Assembly: GCA_965248685.1 (NCBI GenBank)
Contig: CBDFKC010000003.1
Location: 930,001-994,000, forward strand
From: VYFG01 sp965248685
Lineage (GTDB): Bacteria; Pseudomonadota; Gammaproteobacteria; Arenicellales; Poriferihabitantaceae
Length of the DNA: 64,000 nt
Reading direction: 5' to 3'
Part shown: piece after piece, positions 35,325-43,705 of the stretch
Position numbering within the stretch: position 1 is the stretch's first letter
Layout of the letters: every line of letters starts with the position of its first letter
The notes under the pieces: generated by a model
Database searches by the model: none
Told to the model about the DNA's origin: nothing
What the model saw: only the letters and a program-made list of their open reading frames with translations
Program-made: the position numbers and the translations under genes

Positions 35325-36631
35325 TTGTTGTTTTTGCGGGGCCGACAATTAGCCATGGCGAGATTGCCGAACTTATAGACTGTGTTTGTCTTCCCCCGGT
35401 TTGTCATGGGGATATTCTTAAGGTTCTGCCGCAAAAACCTGACGCCATTGGCATCATTGATGGTTATTTTGAAGGCGCGCCTTCGGTTTGGCATAAGGAG
35501 ATTCTGTATGCGCTGGATCAGGGGGTTCATGTTTATGGTTGTTCCAGCATGGGGGCTTTGCGGGCGGCGGAATTGTATCCATTCGGTATGGAGGGAGTGG
35601 GCAGGATATTTGAATGGTATCGGGATGGTGTGATTGAGGATGATGATGAGGTGGCGGTATTGCATGGTCCTGAGGAGGTGGGGTTTACGGTGGCTTCTGA
35701 ACCCATGGTTAGTGTTCGGGCGACTTTGGAGTTGGCTTGTTCGTTGGGTGTGATTAGTGATGTGGAGAAAGATTCGCTTGTTAGTAAGGCGAAGAAAACC
35801 TTTTATAAGAATCGGACCTGGCGGGGGTTACTTGAATCCTGTGAAGACAAGACTTTAAGTGGGAAGCTAAAAGTCTGGTTGGGGCAAAATCAAATTGATT
35901 TGAAAAAGCAGGACGCAATTCAGATGCTTGAGTTGATGGAGCAAAAGTGTGGTGAATTTGCTTCAGGCTATAACACCAATTTCCATTTTGAGTGGACCAA
36001 TGTTTGGGATGATGCGTTTAATGAGCATGGTGAGGTGTTGGGTCAAAAACAGGCTTTGAACGACAATGATCGGTTGGTGCTTGATCAATTACGGTTGGAT
36101 CCCGATGGATATCAGCGATTTCGGGACAAGGCATTGCTGTGTTGGATTTGTGATAACCGGGTGGAAACGCTGGCGGGGGATGATGGGATAAAGGCGGCTT
36201 TAAAGAATTTTAGACGGGCTAATCAGCTGAGTTCTCGGGTGGAGTTGGTGGATTATGTGGAGAAGATTGATTGGGACGAAGAGGGTTTGCGCGGGGTTCT
36301 TCAACAGGTGGCGCGGGTTGATTATATTCGGGAGGCAGCTGGGGATCTTGGGGGTTTGATTGTTGATCAGCTTAAGCTTGAAGGGGAGTATTTGGGGGTG
36401 TTGGAAGTTGCAGTGCGCAAGGCCGAGGCGATTACGGCTGCGGGATTGGATGTTGATGAGCCTGGGGTTATTCGGGCGCAATTGCTTGGGTGGTATTTTG
36501 AAAATCAGCTGGGGCGGGGGATTCCCCAGAGGATTAGTGATTATTTGGGTAGGATTGATATTGAGGATGTTGGGGAGTTCTATCGATTAATTGCTGGTGA
36601 TTATTTATACTGGCGGGTTAATAGAGTATAA
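35321..36631 (+). CDS. tfuA: TfuA-like protein
   Basis: 436 aa, overlapping the YcaO stop by four bases (ATGA), hence coupled. The N-terminal 200 residues are a typical TfuA core: FAGPTISHGEI, LPPVCHGDILKVL, IGIIDGYFEG, VWHKEILYALDQG and YGCSSMGALRAAEL. TfuA proteins work with YcaO in trifolitoxin, thioviridamide-type and methyl-CoM reductase thioamide pathways, where they are thought to help deliver sulfur. The C-terminal 230 residues (many GD/WD and Leu-rich helices) are an extension beyond the core and may bind the substrate peptide. Same G+T-rich coding strand as ycaO. Confidence 0.93.
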   Translation: MIVVFAGPTISHGEIAELIDCVCLPPVCHGDILKVLPQKPDAIGIIDGYFEGAPSVWHKEILYALDQGVHVYGCSSMGALRAAELYPFGMEGVGRIFEWYRDGVIEDDDEVAVLHGPEEVGFTVASEPMVSVRATLELACSLGVISDVEKDSLVSKAKKTFYKNRTWRGLLESCEDKTLSGKLKVWLGQNQIDLKKQDAIQMLELMEQKCGEFASGYNTNFHFEWTNVWDDAFNEHGEVLGQKQALNDNDRLVLDQLRLDPDGYQRFRDKALLCWICDNRVETLAGDDGIKAALKNFRRANQLSSRVELVDYVEKIDWDEEGLRGVLQQVARVDYIREAAGDLGGLIVDQLKLEGEYLGVLEVAVRKAEAITAAGLDVDEPGVIRAQLLGWYFENQLGRGIPQRISDYLGRIDIEDVGEFYRLIAGDYLYWRVNRV

Positions 36632-36937
36632 ATTTCATGGAATGGTGAGGGTTATGAACTTTTTGAGTTTGCTGGAGGTGTGGCGTGGGAAGGTTGTCGA
36701 CCTGTGGTCGACAGTTTTTTCACTGGATACCGGCCTTCGCCGGCATGACGCCAGTGGGTTCGGAATGGTTATGGATGGGTATCAGAGGTTTTCGCGGTTC
36801 TTGGTTGGGTGTATTAAAGGTTGTCGACCTTCGGTCGGTGATGTTTCACTGGATACCGGCCTTCGCCGGTATGACGAATTGGGGGTGGATATGTTGATTC
36901 TTAAATTTTTCCAAGTTCAAGAAAACAAGATTTAACC
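36632..36937. repeat. Spacer with two copies of a REP-like composite element
   Basis: Two direct copies, 36692-36750 and 36819-36876. Each has a GTCGACC/GGTCG hairpin segment followed by CACTGGATACCGGCCTTCGC, then the closing arm and ATGACG. The inner palindrome is ATACCGGC-CTTC-GCCGGYAT. The region separates tfuA from the metallopeptidase gene and could stabilise or attenuate the transcript. No gene seen. Confidence 0.75.
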
Positions 36938-38374
36938 ATGGGGACTCTATTTAGAATTTTCCCCCATACTCCGACGGACGAAGACAGTCTTCCCGCCGAA
37001 GTCGTTGAGATTTCGACCCCTCCAGAGGAAATTGGGCCCGGGCCCAGTGACGACAGAATGTATGTTATTTCTCCGGTTGATAAGCCGAAGGAATATGGGA
37101 TGCATGAGGACGACGACGGCAATCCTTATGTCTTTCTGCCGCCCTGGGACGGTCCGCGGTATGCGCCGGCGGTGGCGGATGAGGATGGGAATTTTCTACA
37201 GTATGATGACATTAATGACCCGCAGTTCCTGGCGGTGCATACCTATGCTTCGATTCGCTATACCCTGGATGTTTGGGAAAATTACTATGGTCGGCCTATC
37301 GAGTGGTATTTTAAGGATTACTATCCACAGGCGGAGGTGGTTATTCTGCCGGATTTTGAGAATGCGCAGATTGGTCGTGGGTTTATCGAAATTGGCGCAG
37401 ACGTTAATAAAAAAACTGGGGTAAAGACGCCGTTTTCTCTAAACTTTGACGTCATTGCCCATGAAGTGGGTCATGGTATTTTATTCGCCGAAGCCGGGGA
37501 GCCTGATGTGGAGACTGAAACCTCTGAATTCCTGGGGTTCCAGGAGTCTGGTGGTGATATTGTTTCGATGATTGCAGTGCTGAGTTTCGATTCTGTTATC
37601 GACGAGTTGCTCGAAAGCACTTCGGGTAATTTGTATATGGCAAATCATTTAAATCGATTTGCCGAGACCTCGTCCTATGACCAGATTCGGATGGCCAGTA
37701 ACAGCTATAAACTGTCTGACTTCGAGGATGGATGGAAGGATTCCCATATTCTTGCCCAGCCGTTGACCGGGGCGGTTTTTGATATCCTGGTGGACATTTT
37801 TCAGGAGGAGCTGGTTCGACTCGGCGCGATCTCCTCTGGGCTTGAGGAATTGTCTGACGCCCTCGAAGGGTCGCCGGAATATGGTGAACATCTGCAAGAG
37901 GAATTTGATATCGCCTATGCAGCCAACCCCGGATTGTTTCGCGAAGCATTAGTCTATGCGCGGGATGCGGTGGCGAATTTGATGATCGAAACCTGGGCGC
38001 GCCTGGATACCGAGTACCTGAGTTATCTGGACATATATTGGGCCATGCGGGAGGCGGATAACGATCTGTTTGAGGGGCTATATGGCAATATCATCGACGT
38101 TAATTTTGCCTGGCGAGATATTGGAAACGCGGTGGTGGGACCAAAATTGCCCAAAGACAAAGACGACGAGGGTCATAGCCATAGTCATGACAAGGAGGAG
38201 GATAAAGATGGGAATTCTGACAAGCATGATAACGCGAATGGGATACATAGTGCCGAAGTAAATCAGGAGGACCATAGTCATTCAGACGAATCGGTAACTC
38301 AGAACCCTGACAGGCGAATACCAAGACGGCGTTCCTATGCGGAACGTTATCGGGAGGCCAGGATGGTGGAATAA
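36938..38374 (+). CDS. Gluzincin-type zinc metallopeptidase, His-rich tail
   Basis: 478 aa. Zinc motif HEVGH at residues 175-179 in FDVIAHEVGHGILF, and a third-ligand candidate Glu203 in FQESGGDIVSM, like the NESGAxxEAxSD segment of thermolysin (M4) enzymes. No signal peptide is apparent; the N-terminus is acidic and Pro-rich. The last 80 residues hold a low-complexity His/Asp/Glu tail (GHSHSHDKEED, EDHSHSDES), possibly metal-storing, then an Arg-rich end. It lies between tfuA and the repeat peptide gene and is the obvious candidate to cleave that peptide, but this is inference. Alternative: an unrelated exported protease. Confidence 0.8.
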   Translation: MGTLFRIFPHTPTDEDSLPAEVVEISTPPEEIGPGPSDDRMYVISPVDKPKEYGMHEDDDGNPYVFLPPWDGPRYAPAVADEDGNFLQYDDINDPQFLAVHTYASIRYTLDVWENYYGRPIEWYFKDYYPQAEVVILPDFENAQIGRGFIEIGADVNKKTGVKTPFSLNFDVIAHEVGHGILFAEAGEPDVETETSEFLGFQESGGDIVSMIAVLSFDSVIDELLESTSGNLYMANHLNRFAETSSYDQIRMASNSYKLSDFEDGWKDSHILAQPLTGAVFDILVDIFQEELVRLGAISSGLEELSDALEGSPEYGEHLQEEFDIAYAANPGLFREALVYARDAVANLMIETWARLDTEYLSYLDIYWAMREADNDLFEGLYGNIIDVNFAWRDIGNAVVGPKLPKDKDDEGHSHSHDKEEDKDGNSDKHDNANGIHSAEVNQEDHSHSDESVTQNPDRRIPRRRSYAERYREARMVE

Positions 38375-38460
38375 TGTGAATTATTCACCCTCGACAGCTC
38401 GCAGACAAATTAATACACTAAACCCCTAAAACAAATTTCAAACCATGAGGAGATGAAGCG

Positions 38461-38991
38461 ATGGCAGATACATTATTAAGTATTTCCGATATCCAGTTAT
38501 ATGGAACTGAGGTGGCGGATTTAACCTATACACATACCCCAACAGCTGGCACCGACGCGACTACAACCGTATCAACAAGTGGTACTAAACCAAGTGCTAA
38601 CTCAAAGATCGCACGCATCTTGGGATTTGGATTTGAAGGCGGCTATTATGACCTGGACGCACCAGTATTGTTTATGGTCAACGGTGCCGGCATAGATATT
38701 GAAAACAAAGGACTTCCGAAAGATGTTCTGGATGCTTTTCCAAGCAATCTCAAAGTATGGACTTGTGATAAGTGCGATGAGACCATTCGAATGGATACCA
38801 TGACAGGGTCGCTGGAAGATATTCTGCTCGACGTTGAGCTTGGCGGTGGTGATGGTGGTCGTGTAAGCGGTGGGCGCGTTAGTGGAGGTCGGGTGAGCGG
38901 CGGGCGTGTCAGCGGTGGTCGGGTGAGTGGCGGTAGAGTTAGCGGTGGTCGGGTGAGTGGCGGCCGGGTCAGCGGCGGTAAAGCCGATTAA
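38461..38991 (+). CDS. Putative RiPP precursor with eight GGRVS repeats
   Basis: 176 aa, strong ribosome site GAGGAG nine bases before ATG. Residues 1-131 form a folded-looking leader, including a CDKC pair (TCDKCDETI) and an acidic stretch SLEDILLDVELGGGD just before the repeats. Residues 132-171 are eight perfect GGRVS pentads, then GGKAD and stop. Codons differ from unit to unit (CGT, CGC, CGG, AGA for Arg; GTA, GTT, GTG, GTC for Val; AGC, AGT for Ser), so selection acts on the peptide. Multi-copy cores are known in other RiPPs, including the YcaO-TfuA thiovarsolins. The modified product, if any, is unknown; an adhesive or Ca-binding repeat protein is the alternative. Confidence 0.75.
   Translation: MADTLLSISDIQLYGTEVADLTYTHTPTAGTDATTTVSTSGTKPSANSKIARILGFGFEGGYYDLDAPVLFMVNGAGIDIENKGLPKDVLDAFPSNLKVWTCDKCDETIRMDTMTGSLEDILLDVELGGGDGGRVSGGRVSGGRVSGGRVSGGRVSGGRVSGGRVSGGRVSGGKAD
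38854..38973 (+). repeat. (GGRVS)8 coding repeat
   Basis: Eight consecutive 15-base units, each encoding Gly-Gly-Arg-Val-Ser without exception, while the DNA of the units varies at synonymous positions. Confidence 0.97.
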
Positions 38992-39011
38992 AACATTGCA
39001 TTAGCTTTCTA

Positions 39012-39092
39012 ACCGGGGACGTTCGCTTCACCCCCGGTAAAGCAGCCTTTTAAGGTTATAGTTGCTGACACCTTGCAGATTTTTAAAAGGCT
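39012..39092. terminator. Two hairpins between convergent genes
   Basis: ACCGGGG (39012-39018) pairs with CCCCGGT (39032-39038). A second stem AGCCTTTTAA (39044-39053) pairs with TTAAAAGGCT (39083-39092). They lie between the end of the repeat peptide gene and the end of the minus-strand DUF599 gene, so a bidirectional terminator is likely. Confidence 0.6.
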
Positions 39093-39095
39093 TAA

Positions 39096-39791
39096 TTAGC
39101 CGGGTTCAGTCAGTATATTTCGTGCCCTGGAAAAATATTGCCGTCGTACCAATACCCATAAAACAGCAAGGGTCGCGAAAATAAATACCTTGGGACCAAC
39201 AAACCAACCCAGGTATCCAAGGGAAAAAAATAGACCACGAAGGCCAGCGGTGAAATGCCGACCCGCCAATATATTCATTTCTGCCGCTTTTTTAACCGCA
39301 TTGCTTTTACTCTCTTCCGGGCAATCAAAAGCAGGTACCGCGCCGATCAGTATCGAGCAGTAGTTAAATAAACGGTAAGACCAGGCGAATTTGAAAAACC
39401 CATAAGTAAAGATCAGCGCTAGTCCCAAAACCTTAATCTCCCATAGCTCTCTGGTGGCGTCCTGGCCAAGTGGTAAATCACGATAGATTTGCAGAACCAT
39501 ATCGGTGGATCCGAGCAAGGCGAAACAACCACCAATGGCAAATATGGAGGTGGAGGCAAAGAATGCAGCGCCTTGCTGCAGTCCGGTATTAATCTGGGTA
39601 TCGACCATACGCAACTCTCGGTTCGCCAGTTCGCTCATCCATCGCCTTCTCTGCTCAGCCATTCGGCCACTTAAGCTTTTTTGTCTTATCTTGCTAAAGT
39701 CGGTGAGGTAGTCGAAGGTAATCCAGATGACAAAAAATAAGGCAATTGCGATCAAGTCTGCGAGGGTGAGCAATTCGAAGATAATATCCAT
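39096..39791 (-). CDS. DUF599-family membrane protein
   Basis: 231 aa with four hydrophobic segments: LLTLADLIAIALFFVIWITF, AFFASTSIFAIGGCFALLGS, a central LGLALIFTYGFFKFAWSYRL, and GPKVFIFATLAVLWVLV. The central FAWSYRLFNYCSILIGAVP and the conserved RLRWM-like MAEQRRRWM are typical of DUF599. Inner-membrane protein; function unknown in the family. Convergent with the RiPP-like locus. Confidence 0.85.
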   Translation of the reverse strand: MDIIFELLTLADLIAIALFFVIWITFDYLTDFSKIRQKSLSGRMAEQRRRWMSELANRELRMVDTQINTGLQQGAAFFASTSIFAIGGCFALLGSTDMVLQIYRDLPLGQDATRELWEIKVLGLALIFTYGFFKFAWSYRLFNYCSILIGAVPAFDCPEESKSNAVKKAAEMNILAGRHFTAGLRGLFFSLGYLGWFVGPKVFIFATLAVLWVLVRRQYFSRARNILTEPG

Positions 39792-39921
39792 ATTGCGTTT
39801 AAGTAGCAGATTGGTGGAATGATGCGGTTAGCGTCGGGAAACTTGTTCGACAGGTGGTATATAGCAGGTTATTGGGTCTCGCCCGAGTCCTGACTTCGGG
39901 CCAGCTTAAAAATGGTACTGG

Positions 39922-41712
39922 TTAAGTCAGCCCCGCTAATCTGAGACCCTGAACAAAGTGCTCGGTGTCCTCGGGGTTAACGTCTGGCTGCACTTTCTGC
40001 CAGTATTCGAGTTTAAAGTTTGGATAGGCTTCCAAAACTTTGGATGCCTGAAACTTAGCTTCTTCTTTTTTCCCCATATAGGCGTAACAGGCAGCCAGCA
40101 AGCGTCTGCCTTCTGCCGGACTGTTCATTCTCTTCAACGTAGCTACCGCATTTTCATACTGCTTTAAATTGAAATACGCGCCGCCCAAATACCAAAGGTA
40201 TTGGTCCGGATAAAACGGATTAAGCAGAAGCGATCGGTTAAGCAGGGTGATGGCCTCTTCCGAGCGACCACAATGGGCCAATGCATCGGCCATATTCGAC
40301 ATAATGTCGGTGTCATTGGGGTTTAACTTAAGCGCGGTTTCAAACGCCGAAAGGCTTGATTCATGTTCCTTACGATAAAGGTTAACGAAACCCAGTTCGC
40401 CATAGCCCCTGGCGTCGCGTGGATCGATCAGGACTGATTCCTGGGCCAGTTCATAGGCTTTTTCCAGCGCGAGCTCGGGGCGTTCGGTCCAGGAATAACG
40501 CCAGTCCAGGTTATGGGTGCGAGACAATGCAGCCATGGCGCGGCTGTAGTCTGACTCATTCTCTAGAGCGGCCTGGTACATTTCCCGAGCCTGGATATTC
40601 TGCTCCCGGTTGTACTTGAATATTTTCTGTTGGCCCTGCAATACCAGAGAATAGGTTTCGATTAATGCGGGTACTTGAATCCGCCTTTGGGTCTTGTCGG
40701 CGGATTGGGTTTGCACCGCCACTGCGGACGAAATCAGGTCGGTTATTTCGTCCTGCAAATCGAATATATCTTCGACTTCCCGGTTATAGCGCTCGCGCCA
40801 TACTGGTACGCTGGTCTTGCTGTCCGAGAGTTCTACGGTAAGCCTGAGGCGGTTGCCGGAACGCCGAATTGACCCGGTGACGATGAAATGCGCGCCTAAT
40901 TCTTCACGCACCTGTTTGAATGGGACGTCCCGATTCTTGTAGACGAAGGTGGAGCTGCGGGAAATAACCGCCAGCGCATGAAAGCGGGATAAGTTAGTAA
41001 TCAGGTCTTCGGTCACGCCATCGGCGAAGAAGTCATCCTCATTGCCGCCGCCGGGGTTGGTAAACGGGAGTACCGCGATAGTCGGTTTGCTGCCAAGCAG
41101 ACTCTCCTCTGGGAGGGTTTTATCGTGTTTATCCCGTTGCCGCGGGCTCGCCGACATCATGACTTCGACTGTTTCGGTTGATACCCGGTATATTTCTACA
41201 GGGTCTGGAATATTTTTTAATTCCAGATGCCCCATGTATTCAAAACCCAGGTTAAGTTTATGCTTGACCTGTTCATACACTGCGCCGGAAATGCAAACGC
41301 TACCCTTGGTTGCTTTGCTCTCAATTCGCGCGGCAATATTTACGCTGTCACCGACGAATTGATTGGTGACCCACATAACATCTCCCATATGTACGCCGAT
41401 ACGCAACAATACTTTCTTGTCGTCGGGCAGTGATTCGCTTTCTTTCTTCGCGAGTTTTTGTACTTCCGTTGCCAGCCGCACCGCATCGACCACGCTGTCA
41501 AACAGAAAAAACAGGCCATCACCCCGGGCCTGGGCCAGCTGTCCTTTATAGGCGATCCCGAGTTTTTCGAACTTGCCGATGAGGTTTCCTATCCGGGTCG
41601 AGGTCTCCTCTTCATCCATCGCCATCATGCGCGAATATCCCACCACGTCCGCAAACATTATTGCGCGTAGGCGTCTCGGATGGTCTTCGATTACGTTGGG
41701 TTGGTCGGTCAT
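39922..41712 (-). CDS. Class III adenylate/guanylate cyclase with TolB-like and TPR domains
   Basis: 596 aa. The N-terminal cyclase homology domain (about residues 12-175) shows FADVVGYSRMM and RGDGLFFLF (metal Asp residues) and NIAARIE (transition-state Asn/Arg). A TolB/FlgO-like domain follows (IAVLPFTNPGGGNEDDFFAD, about 210-330), then TPR repeats to the C-terminus (GRSEEAITLLNRSLLLNPF, YENAVATLKRM). This architecture is common in proteobacteria and is thought to make cAMP under control of the TPR sensor. With the Crp/Fnr protein and the 5' cyclase it gives the window a cyclic-nucleotide flavour. Confidence 0.92.
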   Translation of the reverse strand: MTDQPNVIEDHPRRLRAIMFADVVGYSRMMAMDEEETSTRIGNLIGKFEKLGIAYKGQLAQARGDGLFFLFDSVVDAVRLATEVQKLAKKESESLPDDKKVLLRIGVHMGDVMWVTNQFVGDSVNIAARIESKATKGSVCISGAVYEQVKHKLNLGFEYMGHLELKNIPDPVEIYRVSTETVEVMMSASPRQRDKHDKTLPEESLLGSKPTIAVLPFTNPGGGNEDDFFADGVTEDLITNLSRFHALAVISRSSTFVYKNRDVPFKQVREELGAHFIVTGSIRRSGNRLRLTVELSDSKTSVPVWRERYNREVEDIFDLQDEITDLISSAVAVQTQSADKTQRRIQVPALIETYSLVLQGQQKIFKYNREQNIQAREMYQAALENESDYSRAMAALSRTHNLDWRYSWTERPELALEKAYELAQESVLIDPRDARGYGELGFVNLYRKEHESSLSAFETALKLNPNDTDIMSNMADALAHCGRSEEAITLLNRSLLLNPFYPDQYLWYLGGAYFNLKQYENAVATLKRMNSPAEGRRLLAACYAYMGKKEEAKFQASKVLEAYPNFKLEYWQKVQPDVNPEDTEHFVQGLRLAGLT

Positions 41713-41855
41713 TTACTAACGATAAACAATGCTCATTTTAAATTATTCAGTGCCGGATTTAATCCGGCCTGCTTCCAGGTTTACGACCTGGCCTGTTACG
41801 GCGTGCTCGCCGCGATTGGGCGATGCGAACTGGTGATATTGTACTCCACCACGTT

Positions 41856-42521
41856 TCATTTTGGTCCTGGCCAGGACCATATTTCGGAACACCGAGGCCC
41901 TAATTCGACGCTGATTAAAGGATTGAGTTCAGCGCGTAATTTTACCCTTGTCTGTTCCCATTCATCTACCAATACGCCGACATTTATCAAGTCGAAGTAT
42001 TCACCATGGCTAAACCATGCTTGTCGAGCGGTGCCCTCCCGCTGAAAACCCAGTCGATTAATCAGGGTGTCGGTGGCGACGTTATCGGCCCGGTATACTG
42101 TGGATACGCGATGTAATCGGAGTTGCTTAAACGCAAGGTCGATCATCATGCAGATCATACGTATTCCAACGCCGCTGCGACGCCAGGGCTGTGCTACAAA
42201 AACTGGCAAAATCGCGTTGCCGTGGAGCTTGTTAATCGCCTCCAGAGCGGTCATACCAACTGGCGTTCCATCCATTTCTTCCGCCATAAACCAACAACAT
42301 TTTCCTTTTTCCTGATCTTCCACCAGGGTCTTCACCATGGTACTTGCTTCCGCATGATTTATTGGCACCGGCACATGGCGATCAAAGATGGAAACATCTT
42401 CGATTTGCTGATACCAGTCGGCCACGGTATTAGCATCCGATACTTCCATTGGTCGCATACGAAACTGGGTCACATCTTGGCTATTTTCTTGGTCTAACGT
42501 ACTTTTTTGTTCTACCTTCAT
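41856..42521 (-). CDS. GNAT-family N-acetyltransferase
   Basis: 221 aa from ATG 42521; AGAAGG and a GGAG further upstream precede this ATG, whereas the longer in-frame start (42560) has none. RimI/RimJ-like: RMRPMEVSDANTVADWYQQI, VAQPWRRSGVGIRMICMMID (acetyl-CoA loop RRSGVG) and DTLINRLGFQREGTARQA. The C-terminal segment WFSHGEYFDLINVGVLVDEW fits ribosomal or small-molecule acetyltransferases of the RimJ type. Substrate unknown. Two short hairpins (about 41763-41779 and 41775-41800) separate it from the cyclase gene. Confidence 0.88.
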   Translation of the reverse strand: MKVEQKSTLDQENSQDVTQFRMRPMEVSDANTVADWYQQIEDVSIFDRHVPVPINHAEASTMVKTLVEDQEKGKCCWFMAEEMDGTPVGMTALEAINKLHGNAILPVFVAQPWRRSGVGIRMICMMIDLAFKQLRLHRVSTVYRADNVATDTLINRLGFQREGTARQAWFSHGEYFDLINVGVLVDEWEQTRVKLRAELNPLISVELGPRCSEIWSWPGPK

Positions 42522-42594
42522 CCTTCTAACTCCCCGTTTAATAATCCTGTTGTAATTCACCTTATCATGGAAAATAGGGGATTTCCATACTACT

Positions 42595-43660
42595 CGTTAT
42601 TCCGGCACAGCCGGAATCCGGTCTCTCCGCCCTATCTACAATGTCTCCCTTTGGTCGAGCATATTTGTACTGGATCCCGGTTCCCGGGATGACGGCATTA
42701 GAGGTAGCCGTCAACCCAAATAATCGTCATTCCGGCGGTCCGTCCTTTCTAAATTGTCTCCCCTCGGTTGAACATATTTGTACTGGATCCCGGTTCCCGG
42801 GATGACGGCATTAGAGGTAGCCGTCAACCCAAATAATCGTCACTCCGGCGGTCCGTCCTTTCTAAATTGTCTCCCTTCGGTTGAACATATTTGTACTGGA
42901 TCCCGGTTCCCGGGATGACGGCACTAGAGGTAGCCGTCAACCCAAATAATCGTCACTCCGGCGGTCCGTCCTTTCTAAATTGTCTCCCCTCGGTTGAACA
43001 TATTTGTACTGGATCCCGGTTCCCGGGATGACGGCATTAGAGGTAGCCGTCAACCCAAATAATCGTCACTCCGGCGGTCCGTCCTTTCTAAATTGTCTCC
43101 CCTCGGTTGAACATATTTGTACTGGATCCCGGTTCCCGGGATGACGGCATTAGAGGTAGCCGTCAACCCAAATAATCGTCACTCCGGCGGTCCGTCCTTT
43201 CTAAATTGTCTCCCTTCGGTTGAACATATTTGTACTGGATCCCGGGATGACGGCATTAGAGGCAGCCGTCAATCCAAATAATCGTCATTCCGGCGGTCTG
43301 TCCTTTCTATATTGTCTCCCTTCGGTTGAACATATTTGTACTGGATCCCGGTTCCCGGGATGACGGTATTAGAGGTAGCCGTCAACCCAAATAATCGTCA
43401 CTCCGGCGGTTTGTCCTTTCTATATTGTCTCCCTTCGGTTGAACATATTTGTACTGGATCCCGGTTCCCAATGTATGGCATTAGAGGTAGCCGTCAACCC
43501 AAATAATCGTCATTCCGGTGGTCTGTCCTTTCTAAATTGTCTCCCTTCGGTTGAACATATTTGTACTGGATCCCGGTTCCCGGGATGACGGTGTTCGAGG
43601 TAGTCGTTAACCCAACTATTCGTCATACTGGCGTATGCCAGTATCCAGTAGAATATCCGT
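42595..43660. repeat. 113-bp tandem repeat array, nine units
   Basis: The landmark TAATCGTCA recurs at 42721, 42834, 42947, 43060, 43173, 43279, 43392 and 43504, with a degenerate copy at 43617: spacing 113 except 106 and 112 for two mutated units. Each unit carries CTCCCTTCGGTTGAACATAT, then the palindrome GGATCCCGG-TT-CCCGGGAT and GACGGCATTAGAGGTAGCCG. The first unit (42608-42720) is diverged on its left side. The array fills the space between a GNAT gene and the deacetylase gene and ends in a different REP-like hairpin (CTGGCGTATGCCAG near 43628). A single related copy stands at 53798-53900. Not a CRISPR: units are too long and there are no unique spacers. Confidence 0.95.
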
Positions 43661-43705
43661 GCGCGGAGCGCACACCTATTAATCTAGAACCCCGATAAAA
43701 CCGCC

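Noticed and set aside
38461..38853. Nitrile-hydratase-like (NHLP) leader in the repeat protein
   Set aside because: Length is suggestive, but I do not see the characteristic NHLP sequence pattern or a GG cut site ahead of the repeats other than the repeats' own Gly pairs.
42595..43660. Possible CRISPR array
   Set aside because: Units of 113 bases are repeated end to end with no unique spacers, and no cas genes are near. It is a tandem array of a palindromic element.
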